From positions 1-41,331 of the forward strand of contig JAUXIH010000001.1 in assembly GCA_030621105.1 (NCBI GenBank): a DNA stretch of 41,331 nt, written 5' to 3'. Both the position numbers and the translations under genes were made by a program. The stretch comes from Dehalococcoidia bacterium (lineage in GTDB: Bacteria > Chloroflexota > Dehalococcoidia > GIF9 > AB-539-J10). A model generated the notes under the pieces. It saw only the letters and a list, made by a program, of their open reading frames with translations, was not told the DNA's origin and made no database searches. This document shows, in pieces, positions 21,526 through 30,400 of this stretch; within the stretch, counting starts at the first letter, position 1, and each line of letters opens with the position of its first letter.

Positions 21526-22858
21526 AGAGAACGATGAATCTCGAGAATATGTCCTCAAGATGGCAAAAGAGCATGATGTTAAATTCATCAGGCTATGGTT
21601 CACCGACATTCTAGGTGTGCTCAAGAGTTTCGCTATCACTAGTGAGGAGCTTGAAGAAGCACTAGAAGAAGGAATGGGGTTCGACGGATCGTCCATCGAG
21701 GGTTTTGCACGCATAGACGAAAGCGATATGATAGCTATGCCCGACACTAATACCTTCCAGTTGCTTCCCTGGCGCCCCAAAGAGCATCATGCCGTAGCCA
21801 GGATGTTCTGTAACATTTTGAAGCCAGGTGGTGAACCATTCGAGGGTGACCCCAGATATGTCCTGAAAAAAAACCTGAAGCGAGCATCCGACCTCGGCTA
21901 CACCTTCTATGTAGGACCTGAGCTCGAGTATTTCTATTTTCGAGACTCAAATGGCACTGAGCCACTAGACAAGGGGAGTTACTTCGATTTAACCCCTCTT
22001 GATATGGCTTCTGACCTGAAGAGAGAGACAGTGCTCACCTTAGAGGAAATGGGTATCGGCATCGAATATTCCCACCATGAGGTCGCTCCCAGCCAGCATG
22101 AGATAGACATGAGATACACCGATGCCCTGACTATGGCTGACAATGTAATGACCTACCGCCTGGTGGTTAAGCAAATAGCCTTAAAACACGGAGTCTATGC
22201 CACATTTATGCCTAAACCTGTATTCGGTGTAAATGGCAGCGGAATGCATGTGCACCAGTCACTATTCAGAGGTGACCGGAATGCCTTTTTTGCCAAGGAT
22301 GATCAGTTTAGCCTTTCAGAAGAGGCTAAATTCTATATTGCAGGGCTTTTGAAGCATGCACAGGAGATCACTCTGGTCTGTAACCAGTGGGTCAATTCCT
22401 ACAAGCGCTTGGTCCCGGGGTATGAGGCACCCGTATACCTATCCTGGGCACGAAGAAACCGGGCAGACTTGGTCAGGGTGCCGGAATACAAGCCAGGAAA
22501 GGAAACTGCCACTCGGGTGGAGTTTAGATCTGCCGATCCCGCCTGCAATCCGTACCTTACCTTTAGCGTAATGCTGGCAGCTGGCTTGGAAGGAATTAAG
22601 AAGAAATACAAGGTACCCGAGCCAGTAGAGAAAAATGTGTACGCGATGAGCGAGGAGGAAAGGAAGCAGAGAGGAATAGGAACCCTGCCTGCCAGTCTAT
22701 GGGAAGCCATCCAGGTCACTGAAAAGAGCGAACTCGTGCGCAAAGCCCTCGGGGATCACGTTTTCGATGCTTTCATCAAGGACAAGAAGATCGAGTGGGA
22801 TATGTACCGAACCCAGGTGACCGATTACGAGCTCAAGAGATACCTGTCAATCTTGTAA
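21515..22858 (+). CDS. glnA: Glutamine synthetase type I (short GSI-alpha form)
   Basis: GlnA joins ammonium to glutamate with ATP. The 447-residue protein carries the beta-grasp signature FDGSSIEGFARIDESDM, the metal ligands in PELEYFYF, the ATP-site block NGSGMHVHQSLFRG, and RVEFRSADPACNPYLTFSVM. The C-terminal region KNVYAMSEEERKQRGIGTLP lacks the adenylylation-loop tyrosine context of proteobacterial GSI-beta. It should thus be controlled by feedback and gene regulation rather than adenylylation. It starts at ATG 21515 behind AAGGAGGAG. It follows amtB-glnK and precedes nadE by 42 bases, so glnA, nadE and pdxT probably share a transcript. Confidence 0.96.
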   Translation: MTARENDESREYVLKMAKEHDVKFIRLWFTDILGVLKSFAITSEELEEALEEGMGFDGSSIEGFARIDESDMIAMPDTNTFQLLPWRPKEHHAVARMFCNILKPGGEPFEGDPRYVLKKNLKRASDLGYTFYVGPELEYFYFRDSNGTEPLDKGSYFDLTPLDMASDLKRETVLTLEEMGIGIEYSHHEVAPSQHEIDMRYTDALTMADNVMTYRLVVKQIALKHGVYATFMPKPVFGVNGSGMHVHQSLFRGDRNAFFAKDDQFSLSEEAKFYIAGLLKHAQEITLVCNQWVNSYKRLVPGYEAPVYLSWARRNRADLVRVPEYKPGKETATRVEFRSADPACNPYLTFSVMLAAGLEGIKKKYKVPEPVEKNVYAMSEEERKQRGIGTLPASLWEAIQVTEKSELVRKALGDHVFDAFIKDKKIEWDMYRTQVTDYELKRYLSIL

Positions 22859-22900
22859 GTGCCATACAGTCTGTTGTATTCTGTATCCTGAGAGGATAAT

Positions 22901-24643
22901 ATGCGCGGACTGCGAATTGGTATGGCTCAGATCAACACCATCGTAGGCGACTTTGCGGGCAACGCCCAGAAGATTCTAAAGACAATTGCCGAGGCAAGGC
23001 CCCTGGGTATTGATTTGCTCACATTTCCGGAACTCGCAATTTGCGGTTATCCCCCTGAGGACCTCTTGCTCAAGCCACAGTTTATAGATGAAAACCTGCG
23101 ATCCCTGGACAAGATAGTTGAGAGATCCTCGGGGATTTCTATCGTGGTTGGCTTCGTGGATACCAGAAGCGACATCTACAACGCCGCAGCTATGATCCAC
23201 GATGGAAAGATAGTTGGCATATACCACAAGATATATCTTCCCAACTATGGAGTCTTCGATGAGAACCGATATTTCCAGGCTGGCAACGAGTGCCCCGTGT
23301 ATACCATAGCCGGCATAGGCGTGGGCGTTAACATCTGCGAGGACATCTGGTATGAGGCAGGCCCAACTACCACGCAAGCCTACTCTGGAGCTGAGGTCAT
23401 AGTGAACATAAGCGCTTCACCATATCATTCGGGCAAACGGAATTTCAGAGAGAGAATGCTGAGTACTCGTGCCTCGGATAATGTCGCCATAGTGGCCCAT
23501 AACAACCTGGTAGGCGGGCAGGATGAACTGGTTTTTGATGGCAATAGCATGATATTGGACGAGAAGGGGCGATTGTTAGCCAGGGGTAAACAATTCGAGG
23601 AAGACCTGATAGTAGCCGATCTTGATATAGAGGCTGTCTTTCGCGCGCGCCTTCATGATCCCAGGTGGAGGAAGGAGGCACTACTGGAAGAACAACGATG
23701 GCACACAACGAAAATAGTGGTATCTGAAGAACCACACACTACCTCAAAACCATCGCTTCCACAAAGACAAATCCAGGTGAGTGATGTTCCCGGGGATATC
23801 TATGACGCACTGGTGCTGGGTACACAAGATTATGTAAACAAAAATGGCTTCGAAAAGGTGCTGATTGGCCTCTCCGGAGGAATCGATTCAGGCTTGGTAG
23901 CATCCATCGCAGTTGATGCTCTGGGGTCTTCAAATGTAGTCGGTGTGGCGATGCCTTCGAGATACTCTTCTCCCGGCAGCATATCGGATGCCGAGCTTCT
24001 GGCTCACAATCTGAGTATCAAGCTCATGACCATCCCAATTGAGAAGGCCTTTCAAGCCTATCTGGAAATGCTCGCGGCACCTTTTAAAGGAATCAAGCCT
24101 AATGTGGCCGAGGAGAACATTCAAGCCCGTATCAGAGGCAATATCCTGATGGCACTGTCAAATAAATTCGGCTGGCTTGTTCTTGCCACAGGCAACAAGA
24201 GCGAGATGGCCACCGGATATACCACACTATACGGGGACATGGCAGGTGGATTCGCGGTTATAAAAGATGTGTCCAAGACTACAGTTTACAAACTCGCCAG
24301 ATACCGAAACTCAGTAGCGGGCTCAGAACTCATTCCATCCACTATCATAAATAAAGCACCCTCCGCCGAGCTAAGACCCGAGCAACAGGATATTGACACG
24401 TTGCCCCCATACGACCTCCTCGATCCCATCCTGACGGCTTATGTCGAGGAAGACAAAAGCGTTGAACAGATTATCGCTATGGGAATCGATGAAAAGGCGG
24501 TCAGGAGAGCCGCTCGGCTGGTAGATACGAGTGAGTATAAGCGCCGTCAGGCACCACCAGGCATCAAGATAACCCCAAGAGCATTCGGCCGAGACAGAAG
24601 GCTCCCCATCACAAACCAGTTCAAAGAGTCGGCTGAGACATGA
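22901..24643 (+). CDS. nadE: Glutamine-dependent NAD+ synthetase
   Basis: The enzyme amidates nicotinate adenine dinucleotide with ammonia drawn from glutamine. The N-terminal nitrilase-fold glutaminase has Glu44 (TFPELAICGY), Lys110 (IYHKIYLP) and Cys146 (VNICEDIW). The C-terminal synthetase has the PP-loop GLSGGIDSGLVAS, and the TGNKSEMATGYTTLYGDMAG block that binds substrate. The 580 residues match the two-domain form. It lies between glnA and pdxT and overlaps pdxT by four bases (ATGA). Placement behind glutamine synthetase links NAD supply to glutamine availability. Confidence 0.96.
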   Translation: MRGLRIGMAQINTIVGDFAGNAQKILKTIAEARPLGIDLLTFPELAICGYPPEDLLLKPQFIDENLRSLDKIVERSSGISIVVGFVDTRSDIYNAAAMIHDGKIVGIYHKIYLPNYGVFDENRYFQAGNECPVYTIAGIGVGVNICEDIWYEAGPTTTQAYSGAEVIVNISASPYHSGKRNFRERMLSTRASDNVAIVAHNNLVGGQDELVFDGNSMILDEKGRLLARGKQFEEDLIVADLDIEAVFRARLHDPRWRKEALLEEQRWHTTKIVVSEEPHTTSKPSLPQRQIQVSDVPGDIYDALVLGTQDYVNKNGFEKVLIGLSGGIDSGLVASIAVDALGSSNVVGVAMPSRYSSPGSISDAELLAHNLSIKLMTIPIEKAFQAYLEMLAAPFKGIKPNVAEENIQARIRGNILMALSNKFGWLVLATGNKSEMATGYTTLYGDMAGGFAVIKDVSKTTVYKLARYRNSVAGSELIPSTIINKAPSAELRPEQQDIDTLPPYDLLDPILTAYVEEDKSVEQIIAMGIDEKAVRRAARLVDTSEYKRRQAPPGIKITPRAFGRDRRLPITNQFKESAET

Positions 24644-25227
24644 AAATAGGAGTGCTTGCTTTGCAAGGAGCATTCTTGGAACATATCCATATCATGCAGC
24701 AACTGGGGGCAGAGGCTTCTCCCATTCGCCTGCCCAATGAGCTTGATGGAAAAGATGGTTTTATTATCCCCGGTGGAGAAAGTTCCGCTATGCTCAATCT
24801 GATGCAAAGCTTTAACCTCATCCAGCCCCTGCGAGAAATAGCCAAGGGTGGTGTGCCCATCTGGGGCACATGTGCCGGGATGATCCTGCTTGCCAAGAAG
24901 ATCTCTAATCTCGATACAGAGACTCTGGCCCTCATGGATATGACAGTCAGGCGTAACGCATTCGGGAGACAGATAGACAGTTTCGAGACTGAATTATCAA
25001 TCCCTGCCTTAGGAAATAAACCGTTTCCCGCTGTTTTTATCCGCGCCCCATTTATTGAAAGCGCAAGCCAGAAGGTAGAAATTCTAGCCAGATTACCAGA
25101 TGGCACTCCCGTAGCTGCCAAGCAGGGAAAGTTGCTGGTCACTGCTTTTCACCCTGAGCTAACTGGAGATCCAAGGCTACATGACTATTTCTTAAAAATT
25201 GTCACCTCCGCCGCTTCGAAGAAGTAG
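24640..25227 (+). CDS. pdxT: Pyridoxal 5'-phosphate synthase glutaminase subunit PdxT
   Basis: PdxT releases ammonia from glutamine for the PdxS synthase barrel. The 195-residue protein has PGGESSAM (44-51), nucleophile Cys78 in GTCAGM and His171-Glu173 in AFHPEL, all standard for PdxT and distinct from HisH. It overlaps nadE by four bases, so translation is coupled. Its partner PdxS, normally the neighbour, is not in the window. It is probably the last gene of the glnA transcript. Confidence 0.95.
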   Translation: MKIGVLALQGAFLEHIHIMQQLGAEASPIRLPNELDGKDGFIIPGGESSAMLNLMQSFNLIQPLREIAKGGVPIWGTCAGMILLAKKISNLDTETLALMDMTVRRNAFGRQIDSFETELSIPALGNKPFPAVFIRAPFIESASQKVEILARLPDGTPVAAKQGKLLVTAFHPELTGDPRLHDYFLKIVTSAASKK

Positions 25228-25343
25228 GTAGAAGGCTGGGGTATGCCAGCGTTGCCCACACTCTTGATACTTACAACATACTGGAGAAAACCATTAACAA
25301 CGGCGAAAAATCACCCAAAATCCGAAATGCGAGATTTTGAATG

Positions 25344-25416
25344 TGAGCCGCCAGGGACTCGAACCCTGAACCTGCTGATTAAGAGTCAGCTGCTCTACCA
25401 GTTGAGCTAGCGGCCC
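25344..25416 (-). tRNA. tRNA-Lys (CTT)
   Basis: On the minus strand a 73-base cloverleaf begins GGGCCGC and ends GCGGCTC plus discriminator A; the acceptor stem pairs fully with one G-T. The anticodon stem GCTGA/TCAGC holds loop CTCTTAA, anticodon CTT. The T-loop is TTCGAGT. CCA is not encoded. Confidence 0.95.
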
Positions 25417-25472
25417 AGCACTCAGATATTAGCACCAGGAAAAACCTGAGACAAGCTGGCATATTCTTCATG

Positions 25473-26216
25473 CTAGAGAATGGTATAAACTATTTGCACA
25501 CTGACTGAAACCTCTAATTCTCCTGGGCTAATAGCAGTTTCAGGCATAGAAGCTCCCTGATCCTTATATCCCAAAAAATCATTCCTGTATGGCCAGTAGA
25601 TAGAGCTATCCGAAATATAGCTAGGCTTACCCAACTGAACGCCAGATGTATCAGCCAGTTGTATTGCCTTGGCATACGCATTTTCCACCGCCTTAGCCCT
25701 GGCAGCCTCATAATATGGCATGGGGTTGTCTACAGTAAAAGTTATGCCCTGAATTCGAATAAGGTCACCCCCAGCATCAACAACATCATCTATCACAGAT
25801 CCAGCATTATCAAGGTCTCGCAGTTTAACCAGCACCATATTACTAACCCTGTAGCCGATGGTTGTCTGCTCGCCCCCATTCCACTTTATTACAGGACAAA
25901 TACTATACCTCTGTGTCTGGATATCTTTCTCGGCCACCCCATCAGCCTGTAGCGCTTGCATGACTTTGTCCATAGCTTCAGTCGCCAGAGCCTGAGCACT
26001 AGCCACTGTTTCAGCTTGAGCCTCAACACCCAAGGTAATTTTGGCAATATCAGGAACCGCCATGGACGTCCCCGTACCAGTAACCCATATCCCCGTGTTT
26101 TGCTGCGAAGACTGGCTGGAAGAATAAGCAAGCTCATGATTTTGGGAGGCACAGCCAACTGCTACCAGCGCCAAGACCATCACCAGTGAAGAAATTAACC
26201 ACCAAACTTTTCGCAT
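25473..26216 (-). CDS. SIMPL-domain (DUF541) lipoprotein
   Basis: This 247-residue envelope protein carries a lipoprotein signal with a hydrophobic run ending LVAVGC. A Ser/Gln-rich linker follows, then a SIMPL/DUF541 domain: VTGTGTSMAVPDIAKITLGV, then RYSICPVIKWNGGEQTTIGYR and EAARAKAVENAYAKAIQLAD. The domain is widespread, and members have been linked to oxidative stress and kinase signalling, but the biochemical role is unknown. I choose ATG 26216 because AAGGAG lies eight bases upstream; a GTG at 26225 would be too close to that site. It diverges from lepB. Confidence 0.85.
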   Translation of the reverse strand: MRKVWWLISSLVMVLALVAVGCASQNHELAYSSSQSSQQNTGIWVTGTGTSMAVPDIAKITLGVEAQAETVASAQALATEAMDKVMQALQADGVAEKDIQTQRYSICPVIKWNGGEQTTIGYRVSNMVLVKLRDLDNAGSVIDDVVDAGGDLIRIQGITFTVDNPMPYYEAARAKAVENAYAKAIQLADTSGVQLGKPSYISDSSIYWPYRNDFLGYKDQGASMPETAISPGELEVSVSVQIVYTIL

Positions 26217-26342
26217 ATAACACACTCCTTATATTTCATGATATATTTTTTCGGGAACTGCTCGAGCCTCTAACTTACTTACACGATATAACGAAGCATA
26301 TTAGATTTAGGTTTATGCGTGGTGATAAAATAACTTCCAGTC

Positions 26343-26867
26343 ATGAGAATCCTCCGCGACGTCGGTATAACCATACTCATAGCTTTGGCTATATTTACTC
26401 TACTGAGAGTTACTATGCAAGGTTATACTGTAGAATATTGTTGCATGGTTCCCAATATCCAAGACGGTGATTGGGTCGTGGTAAATAAAGCAAGCTATTT
26501 TTTCTCAGAACCCAAGCGCGGCGATGTTATAGTATTTCACCCCCCAGAGGAACTCAGTTCAAATAACCCTTTCATTAAACGAATTATCGGGCTACCCCAA
26601 GAAACAGTGGAGATCAAGAATAACAAGGTTTTCATCAATGGCATTCCTCTGGAGGAAAAATACGTCAATGAGCCTCCATACTACACTATGCCTCTCAAAC
26701 AAATCCCTGAAGATGAGTACTTTGTGCTTGGGGACAATCGCAATCACAGCAATGATTCCCATACAGGATGGACAGTGCCACGGGAGGAAATAGTAGGTAA
26801 AGCTTACCTTATCTATTGGCCAGCAGATAGGTGGGGAATCATACATGGATATAGCTATGCGAGTTGA
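26343..26867 (+). CDS. lepB: Signal peptidase I with Cys at the catalytic Ser position
   Basis: LepB cleaves signal peptides outside the membrane. The 174-residue protein has one N-terminal membrane helix (about 9-20) followed by the box I region YCCMVPNIQDGD (32-43). There the family motif SM-x-P is CM-x-P, so Cys34 replaces the nucleophilic Ser. The general base Lys79 is present in FIKRIIGLP, and box E is VLGDNRNHSNDSHTGWTVP. Everything else looks functional. A Cys nucleophile could support reduced or altered activity, or another signal peptidase may do the housekeeping work. pyrE follows after 48 bases. Confidence 0.85.
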   Translation: MRILRDVGITILIALAIFTLLRVTMQGYTVEYCCMVPNIQDGDWVVVNKASYFFSEPKRGDVIVFHPPEELSSNNPFIKRIIGLPQETVEIKNNKVFINGIPLEEKYVNEPPYYTMPLKQIPEDEYFVLGDNRNHSNDSHTGWTVPREEIVGKAYLIYWPADRWGIIHGYSYAS

Positions 26868-26915
26868 AATCAGCAAATTGACAACATCTCTCTATCCCCC
26901 AGCAGGAGGTAACAA

Positions 26916-27485
26916 TTGAGCAACGATGTATTCGAAATGTTCAAAGCAGCTGGAGCGGTAAAACAAGGGCACTTCCTACTTTCTTCAGGTCTGCACTCAG
27001 ATGTGTACTGGGAAAAATTCCGCATCCTGCAATATCCACATTATACCGAGAAGTTATGTCATCTTATCAGTCAACATTTCAAGAAACACCACATAGACCT
27101 TGTTATTGGTCCAACTACTGGTGGCATCATCCTTAGTTTTGAAACTGCTCGCCAGCTTGGCGTGAGGGGCATCTTCGCCGAAAAGCAAGGGGGGGGGAGA
27201 GCACTGCGGCGCGACTTCAATATTGCGATTGGCGAGCGGATACTTATCGTTGATGACATATTAACTACAGGTAGCTCAGTCAAGGAAACAATTAGAGTAG
27301 TGAATCAACTTGGCGGCATAGTTGTGGGTATCGGAGTACTTGTTAACCGTGGCTCAAAAAAAAAGCTAGATTTTGGCGCTCCCCTCTTCAGTTGCTTGCA
27401 GGCACCCACTACAGTTTATTCTCCTCAGGACTGTCCCTTGTGTGCTGCCAACATTCCCTTGACCAGACCTGGTAGTCAAAACTAA
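26916..27485 (+). CDS. pyrE: Orotate phosphoribosyltransferase
   Basis: PyrE makes orotidine monophosphate from orotate and PRPP. The 189-residue protein has the PRPP-binding loop ILIVDDILTTGSS and the FAEKQGGGRALRRDF hood region. The C-terminal tail ends with a CPLC pair (QDCPLCAAN), seen in some longer PyrE proteins. It starts with TTG at 26916, with a strong AGGAGGT six bases upstream. No other pyr gene is in the window. Confidence 0.93.
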   Translation: MSNDVFEMFKAAGAVKQGHFLLSSGLHSDVYWEKFRILQYPHYTEKLCHLISQHFKKHHIDLVIGPTTGGIILSFETARQLGVRGIFAEKQGGGRALRRDFNIAIGERILIVDDILTTGSSVKETIRVVNQLGGIVVGIGVLVNRGSKKKLDFGAPLFSCLQAPTTVYSPQDCPLCAANIPLTRPGSQN

Positions 27486-27595
27486 AATCGTACACTACTA
27501 AACACTGGTAATCAGATTAACATGTATTCAACTCATCCTACCAAGAGCCCACCCGCCTGAATTCATACAACGACTAATCGCCGCTTTATACAAAT

Positions 27596-27625
27596 TTCAT
27601 ATTTATTAAGGGGTAAGAGTATAAT
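27596..27625 (+). promoter_or_regulatory. Promoter upstream of the nucleotidyltransferase gene
   Basis: A perfect TATAAT (27620-27625) is preceded at 18 bases by TTCATA (27596-27601, four of six matches). The start would be near 27632, about 90 bases before the GTG at 27722. Confidence 0.45.
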
Positions 27626-27721
27626 TAAACAGAACCTTAGCTATAAGAATATCAGACGTGAATTGTATCACTATGGCAGACACGAGAAATCGAAGACCAC
27701 ACATGAAAGGAGGGATAAACA

Positions 27722-28117
27722 GTGAAGATTGTAGCCGTTAGTGGAGGATTTGATCCTCTCCACATTGGCCATATACAAATGATAAACGAAGCAGCCAAAT
27801 ATGGCAAAGTGATTGTTATCTTGAACAACGATCACTTTTTGTTACGGCAAAAGGGTTATATATTTATGCCTCAGGAAGAGAGAAAAGAAATTCTTGAATC
27901 TCTCAAAAACGTAAGCAGAGTTGTCATAGCAGTTGACGAAGATGAGTCTGTATGCAAAACGCTCGAAGTACTCAAGCCTGACATATTCGCTAATGGCGGA
28001 GATAAGACGCCTGACACTATATTGGAAAGTGAAGTTTGTAATAGGCTAGGTGTTAAAATGTTGTTTGGTGTAGGAGGAAAAAAAATACAGTGGAATGCAC
28101 CTGCGTCTAAGGCATAA
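27722..28117 (+). CDS. Cytidylyl/adenylyltransferase-like protein (HIGH-motif nucleotidyltransferase)
   Basis: The 131-residue protein has the nucleotidyltransferase fold: GGFDPLHIGHI at 8-18 contains the HxGH motif that binds nucleotide phosphates. NGGDKTPDTI near 92-101 stands where relatives carry the second substrate-binding block. Size and pattern resemble glycerol-3-phosphate cytidylyltransferase and the RfaE adenylyltransferase domain. The sugar or alcohol phosphate substrate is not known. GTG 27722 is preceded by AAAGGAGG. It stands alone before the tRNA array. Confidence 0.8.
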   Translation: MKIVAVSGGFDPLHIGHIQMINEAAKYGKVIVILNNDHFLLRQKGYIFMPQEERKEILESLKNVSRVVIAVDEDESVCKTLEVLKPDIFANGGDKTPDTILESEVCNRLGVKMLFGVGGKKIQWNAPASKA

Positions 28118-28236
28118 TTTTTATCTGTCATGCCCTACTGCAGGCATAACTTATAATATGTCCAGTTACGGAGTTTGCCGTATTCTGTAGTTCTGCTAAT
28201 TGACCTGAAGCTGATGCTATGATAGATTTCACTCGC

Positions 28237-28309
<73 letters not shown>

Positions 28310-28312
28310 TTG

Positions 28313-28387
28313 GCGGAAGTAGTTCAGCGGTAGAACGCCTCCTTGCCAAGGAGGAGGTCGCGGGTTCGAATCCCGTCTTCCGCTCCA
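28313..28387 (+). tRNA. tRNA-Gly (GCC)
   Basis: The acceptor stem GCGGAAG/CTTCCGC is followed by T and an encoded CCA. The anticodon stem CCTCC/GGAGG holds loop TTGCCAA with anticodon GCC. It lies three bases after tRNA-Phe. Confidence 0.97.
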
Positions 28388-28390
28388 TAT

Positions 28391-28475
28391 GCCGGAGTGG
28401 CGGAATGGTAGACGCGGCAGTCTCAAAAACTGTTGGGGGGCAGCTCCCGTGTCGGTTCGAATCCGACCTTCGGCA
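28391..28475 (+). tRNA. tRNA-Leu (CAA)
   Basis: This 85-base tRNA has the long variable arm of class II tRNAs. The acceptor stem is GCCGGAG/CTTCGGC with one G-T pair, then A. The loop CTCAAAA gives anticodon CAA. Confidence 0.95.
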
Positions 28476-28487
28476 TGGAAAGTGTGA

Positions 28488-28558
28488 TGCCGAGTTGTGT
28501 AGTGGTAGCACGGGGGACTTTGGATCCCTTAGCCCTGGTTCGAATCCAGGCTCGGCAG
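28488..28558 (+). tRNA. tRNA-Gln (TTG)
   Basis: The acceptor stem TGCCGAG/CTCGGCA is perfect, with discriminator G. The loop CTTTGGA gives anticodon TTG. The terminal U-A pair is typical of glutamine tRNA. Confidence 0.96.
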
Positions 28559-28567
28559 CAATTATAT

Positions 28568-28642
28568 TCCTCGGTAGCTCAATGGTAGAGTAGGCGGCTG
28601 TTAACCGCTTGGTTGCAGGTTCGAGTCCTGCCCGAGGAGCCA
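28568..28642 (+). tRNA. tRNA-Asn (GTT)
   Basis: The acceptor stem TCCTCGG/CCGAGGA is followed by G and an encoded CCA. The anticodon stem GGCGG/CCGCT holds loop CTGTTAA with anticodon GTT. It ends the array. Confidence 0.96.
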
Positions 28643-28651
28643 GACAGTAAT

Positions 28652-28676
28652 CCACCAACTATGGTGGTTATTATTT
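28652..28676 (+). terminator. Intrinsic terminator of the tRNA array
   Basis: CCACC and GGTGG pair around a 6-base loop and are followed by TTATTATTT, nine bases after the last tRNA. Confidence 0.65.
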
Positions 28677-28679
28677 AAG

Positions 28680-28715
28680 GTAAGATCCCAAAGGAATATC
28701 CCTTTGGGTTCTTAC
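28680..28715. terminator. Large hairpin between the tRNA array and metF
   Basis: Arms at 28680-28694 and 28701-28715 pair over 15 positions with a single T-T mismatch around a 6-base loop. It lies between convergent units. It can stop read-through from either side, although it ends about 150 bases beyond the metF stop. Confidence 0.7.
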
Positions 28716-28866
28716 TATTCCTGCTTCATTCACAGGGTTACCCCCTCGTACATCTCCTCGATTCTCTATTCCAAAATGACCCTTACAACCAAAGAAATAT
28801 CTAATCGACATTTCCCAGAACAAATTAGATGCTAGCTTCTATAACATTCTCCCAGAACATGGCATA

Positions 28867-29742
28867 TTAATCGGTTATTGCACTAAGGTTATCTAGTATC
28901 CTTGCCACCACATCGCTTTGATTCATGGTGAAAAAGTGAAAATAGCGAACGCCACTATGTAATAAATCTTCACACTGCCTTATGGCAAGTTCTATAGCTA
29001 CCTTCTCAGCATCCTCCCTGGAATTACCGGCTTGCTCCATACTACGCACCACATTCTCGGGGAGTGTAACCCCACATCTCTGGCTGAATCTCTTGACCCT
29101 GCTAATGGGGACAGCAGGCATTATTCCCGCAATAATGGGTATCTTAATGTTTCTACTTTGTACTCTATCCATGAAATCATAGAAATAACTATTTTGAAAG
29201 AACATCTGGGTAATGGCAAAATCAGAGCCAGCCTCAACCTTCTCCTTTACATAGCTCATATCCATATCCAAATTTGGAGACTCAGTGTGTCCCTCGGGAT
29301 ATACTGCTACGCCAATAGAGAATTCCCCCATCGACGACGCAAGCTCAACCAAATTCTTAGCATAACGAAATCCACCTGCAGGAGGACAAAATTCCCCTGC
29401 CCTAGGATAAGGGTCTCCTCTGAGGGCCAGAATATTTTCAATACCAAGGGCACGGTAATTCTCCAGAGTTTCTCTGAGCTGGGATTCGTTTTGCTCCACA
29501 CAGGTAAGGTGAGGCATGGGCTCTAACGAGGTATTGTCCTTGATATAAGTCACCACACGCTTGGTACTTTCTAGACTGTTGGGAACAGAGCTTTGCTGAG
29601 TAATGGAAACAAATGTTGGTTGAAATTTTCCCAGCGTCGCGATAGCTTTGTCTAATCCTACCTTTCCCTGACTATCTCTCGGGACAAAGAATTCGAAGGA
29701 CAAGCTTCGCCCGTCTTGTTTTAAGGCTTTATGTATTTTCAT
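28867..29742 (-). CDS. metF: Methylenetetrahydrofolate reductase
   Basis: MetF reduces methylene-tetrahydrofolate to methyl-tetrahydrofolate with FAD, for methionine synthesis or, run in the acetogenic direction, one-carbon metabolism. The 291-residue barrel has the catalytic Glu in SFEFFVPR (15-22), the folate-binding Asp in ALRGDPYPRAGEF and the QMFFQNSYFYDF block. Length fits the short bacterial form. It is monocistronic and convergent with the tRNA array. It shares its folate substrate with ThyX. Confidence 0.94.
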   Translation of the reverse strand: MKIHKALKQDGRSLSFEFFVPRDSQGKVGLDKAIATLGKFQPTFVSITQQSSVPNSLESTKRVVTYIKDNTSLEPMPHLTCVEQNESQLRETLENYRALGIENILALRGDPYPRAGEFCPPAGGFRYAKNLVELASSMGEFSIGVAVYPEGHTESPNLDMDMSYVKEKVEAGSDFAITQMFFQNSYFYDFMDRVQSRNIKIPIIAGIMPAVPISRVKRFSQRCGVTLPENVVRSMEQAGNSREDAEKVAIELAIRQCEDLLHSGVRYFHFFTMNQSDVVARILDNLSAITD

Positions 29743-29938
29743 CTGTATATCTCTATTCTCCCAACACCATTTATCATCCTGTCATTATACCTTTTTGTAG
29801 TGTTACCATAAACGCCTGACATTAGTCACTATTTTAGTTATCACTCAAGTGACACGAAGTAGTAAAATAGACATACCTGTATCACATTTGATAGGGAAAA
29901 ATCTATATCTGAAGAACCAACACAATAAGGAGGTAGAC

Positions 29939-30400
29939 ATGTTTTCTAGAGAATGGCTTATATACGTCTTTGGACGATGGGTTCTCCTGTCAGGAATTGC
30001 TGGTGCTCTAATTCAATATCTCTTCTCTGACAAATTTCTCATTCCCACTATACCCGCATTTCTGTTGAACCAATTCCTTCTGGCATGTGTCTTCTGGTAC
30101 GTCGACAGATATATATTCCAGCGTCATTTCGGTCGAGTGAAAGAGATCTTCAAATTTCCTCGTATAAAAGGAACCTTCGACATTAATGATCAATTCAGCA
30201 AAATATCACAGGAATTCTCCGAATATGCCGAAGACTACGAGAAAACCCCTAATAACCCCCACGCCTGGTTGAATCGTTTTCTGGACCTGGCCCATGCTGT
30301 TGAAATGACCGAGAGAGTATTAAGAGATAAGGGTATTAATGTAGATGCAGAGTACTACTCGATTATAAAAGAAAACCAGAGGAGAGGACTATACAGCTAA
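29939..30400 (+). CDS. Small membrane protein of unknown function
   Basis: I do not recognise this 153-residue protein. Two hydrophobic segments lie near the N-terminus (about residues 5-28 and 36-60). A basic stretch (RHFGRVKEIFKFPRIKG) and a hydrophilic, acidic helical domain of about 80 residues follow, containing FSEYAEDYEKTPNNPHAWLN and a VEMTERVLRDKGI segment. The layout suggests a membrane-anchored cytoplasmic domain. The start at ATG 29939 is set by a strong AAGGAGGT (29927-29934); an earlier ATG at 29849 has no such site. It stands alone between metF (divergent) and the macro-domain gene. Confidence 0.7.
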   Translation: MFSREWLIYVFGRWVLLSGIAGALIQYLFSDKFLIPTIPAFLLNQFLLACVFWYVDRYIFQRHFGRVKEIFKFPRIKGTFDINDQFSKISQEFSEYAEDYEKTPNNPHAWLNRFLDLAHAVEMTERVLRDKGINVDAEYYSIIKENQRRGLYS

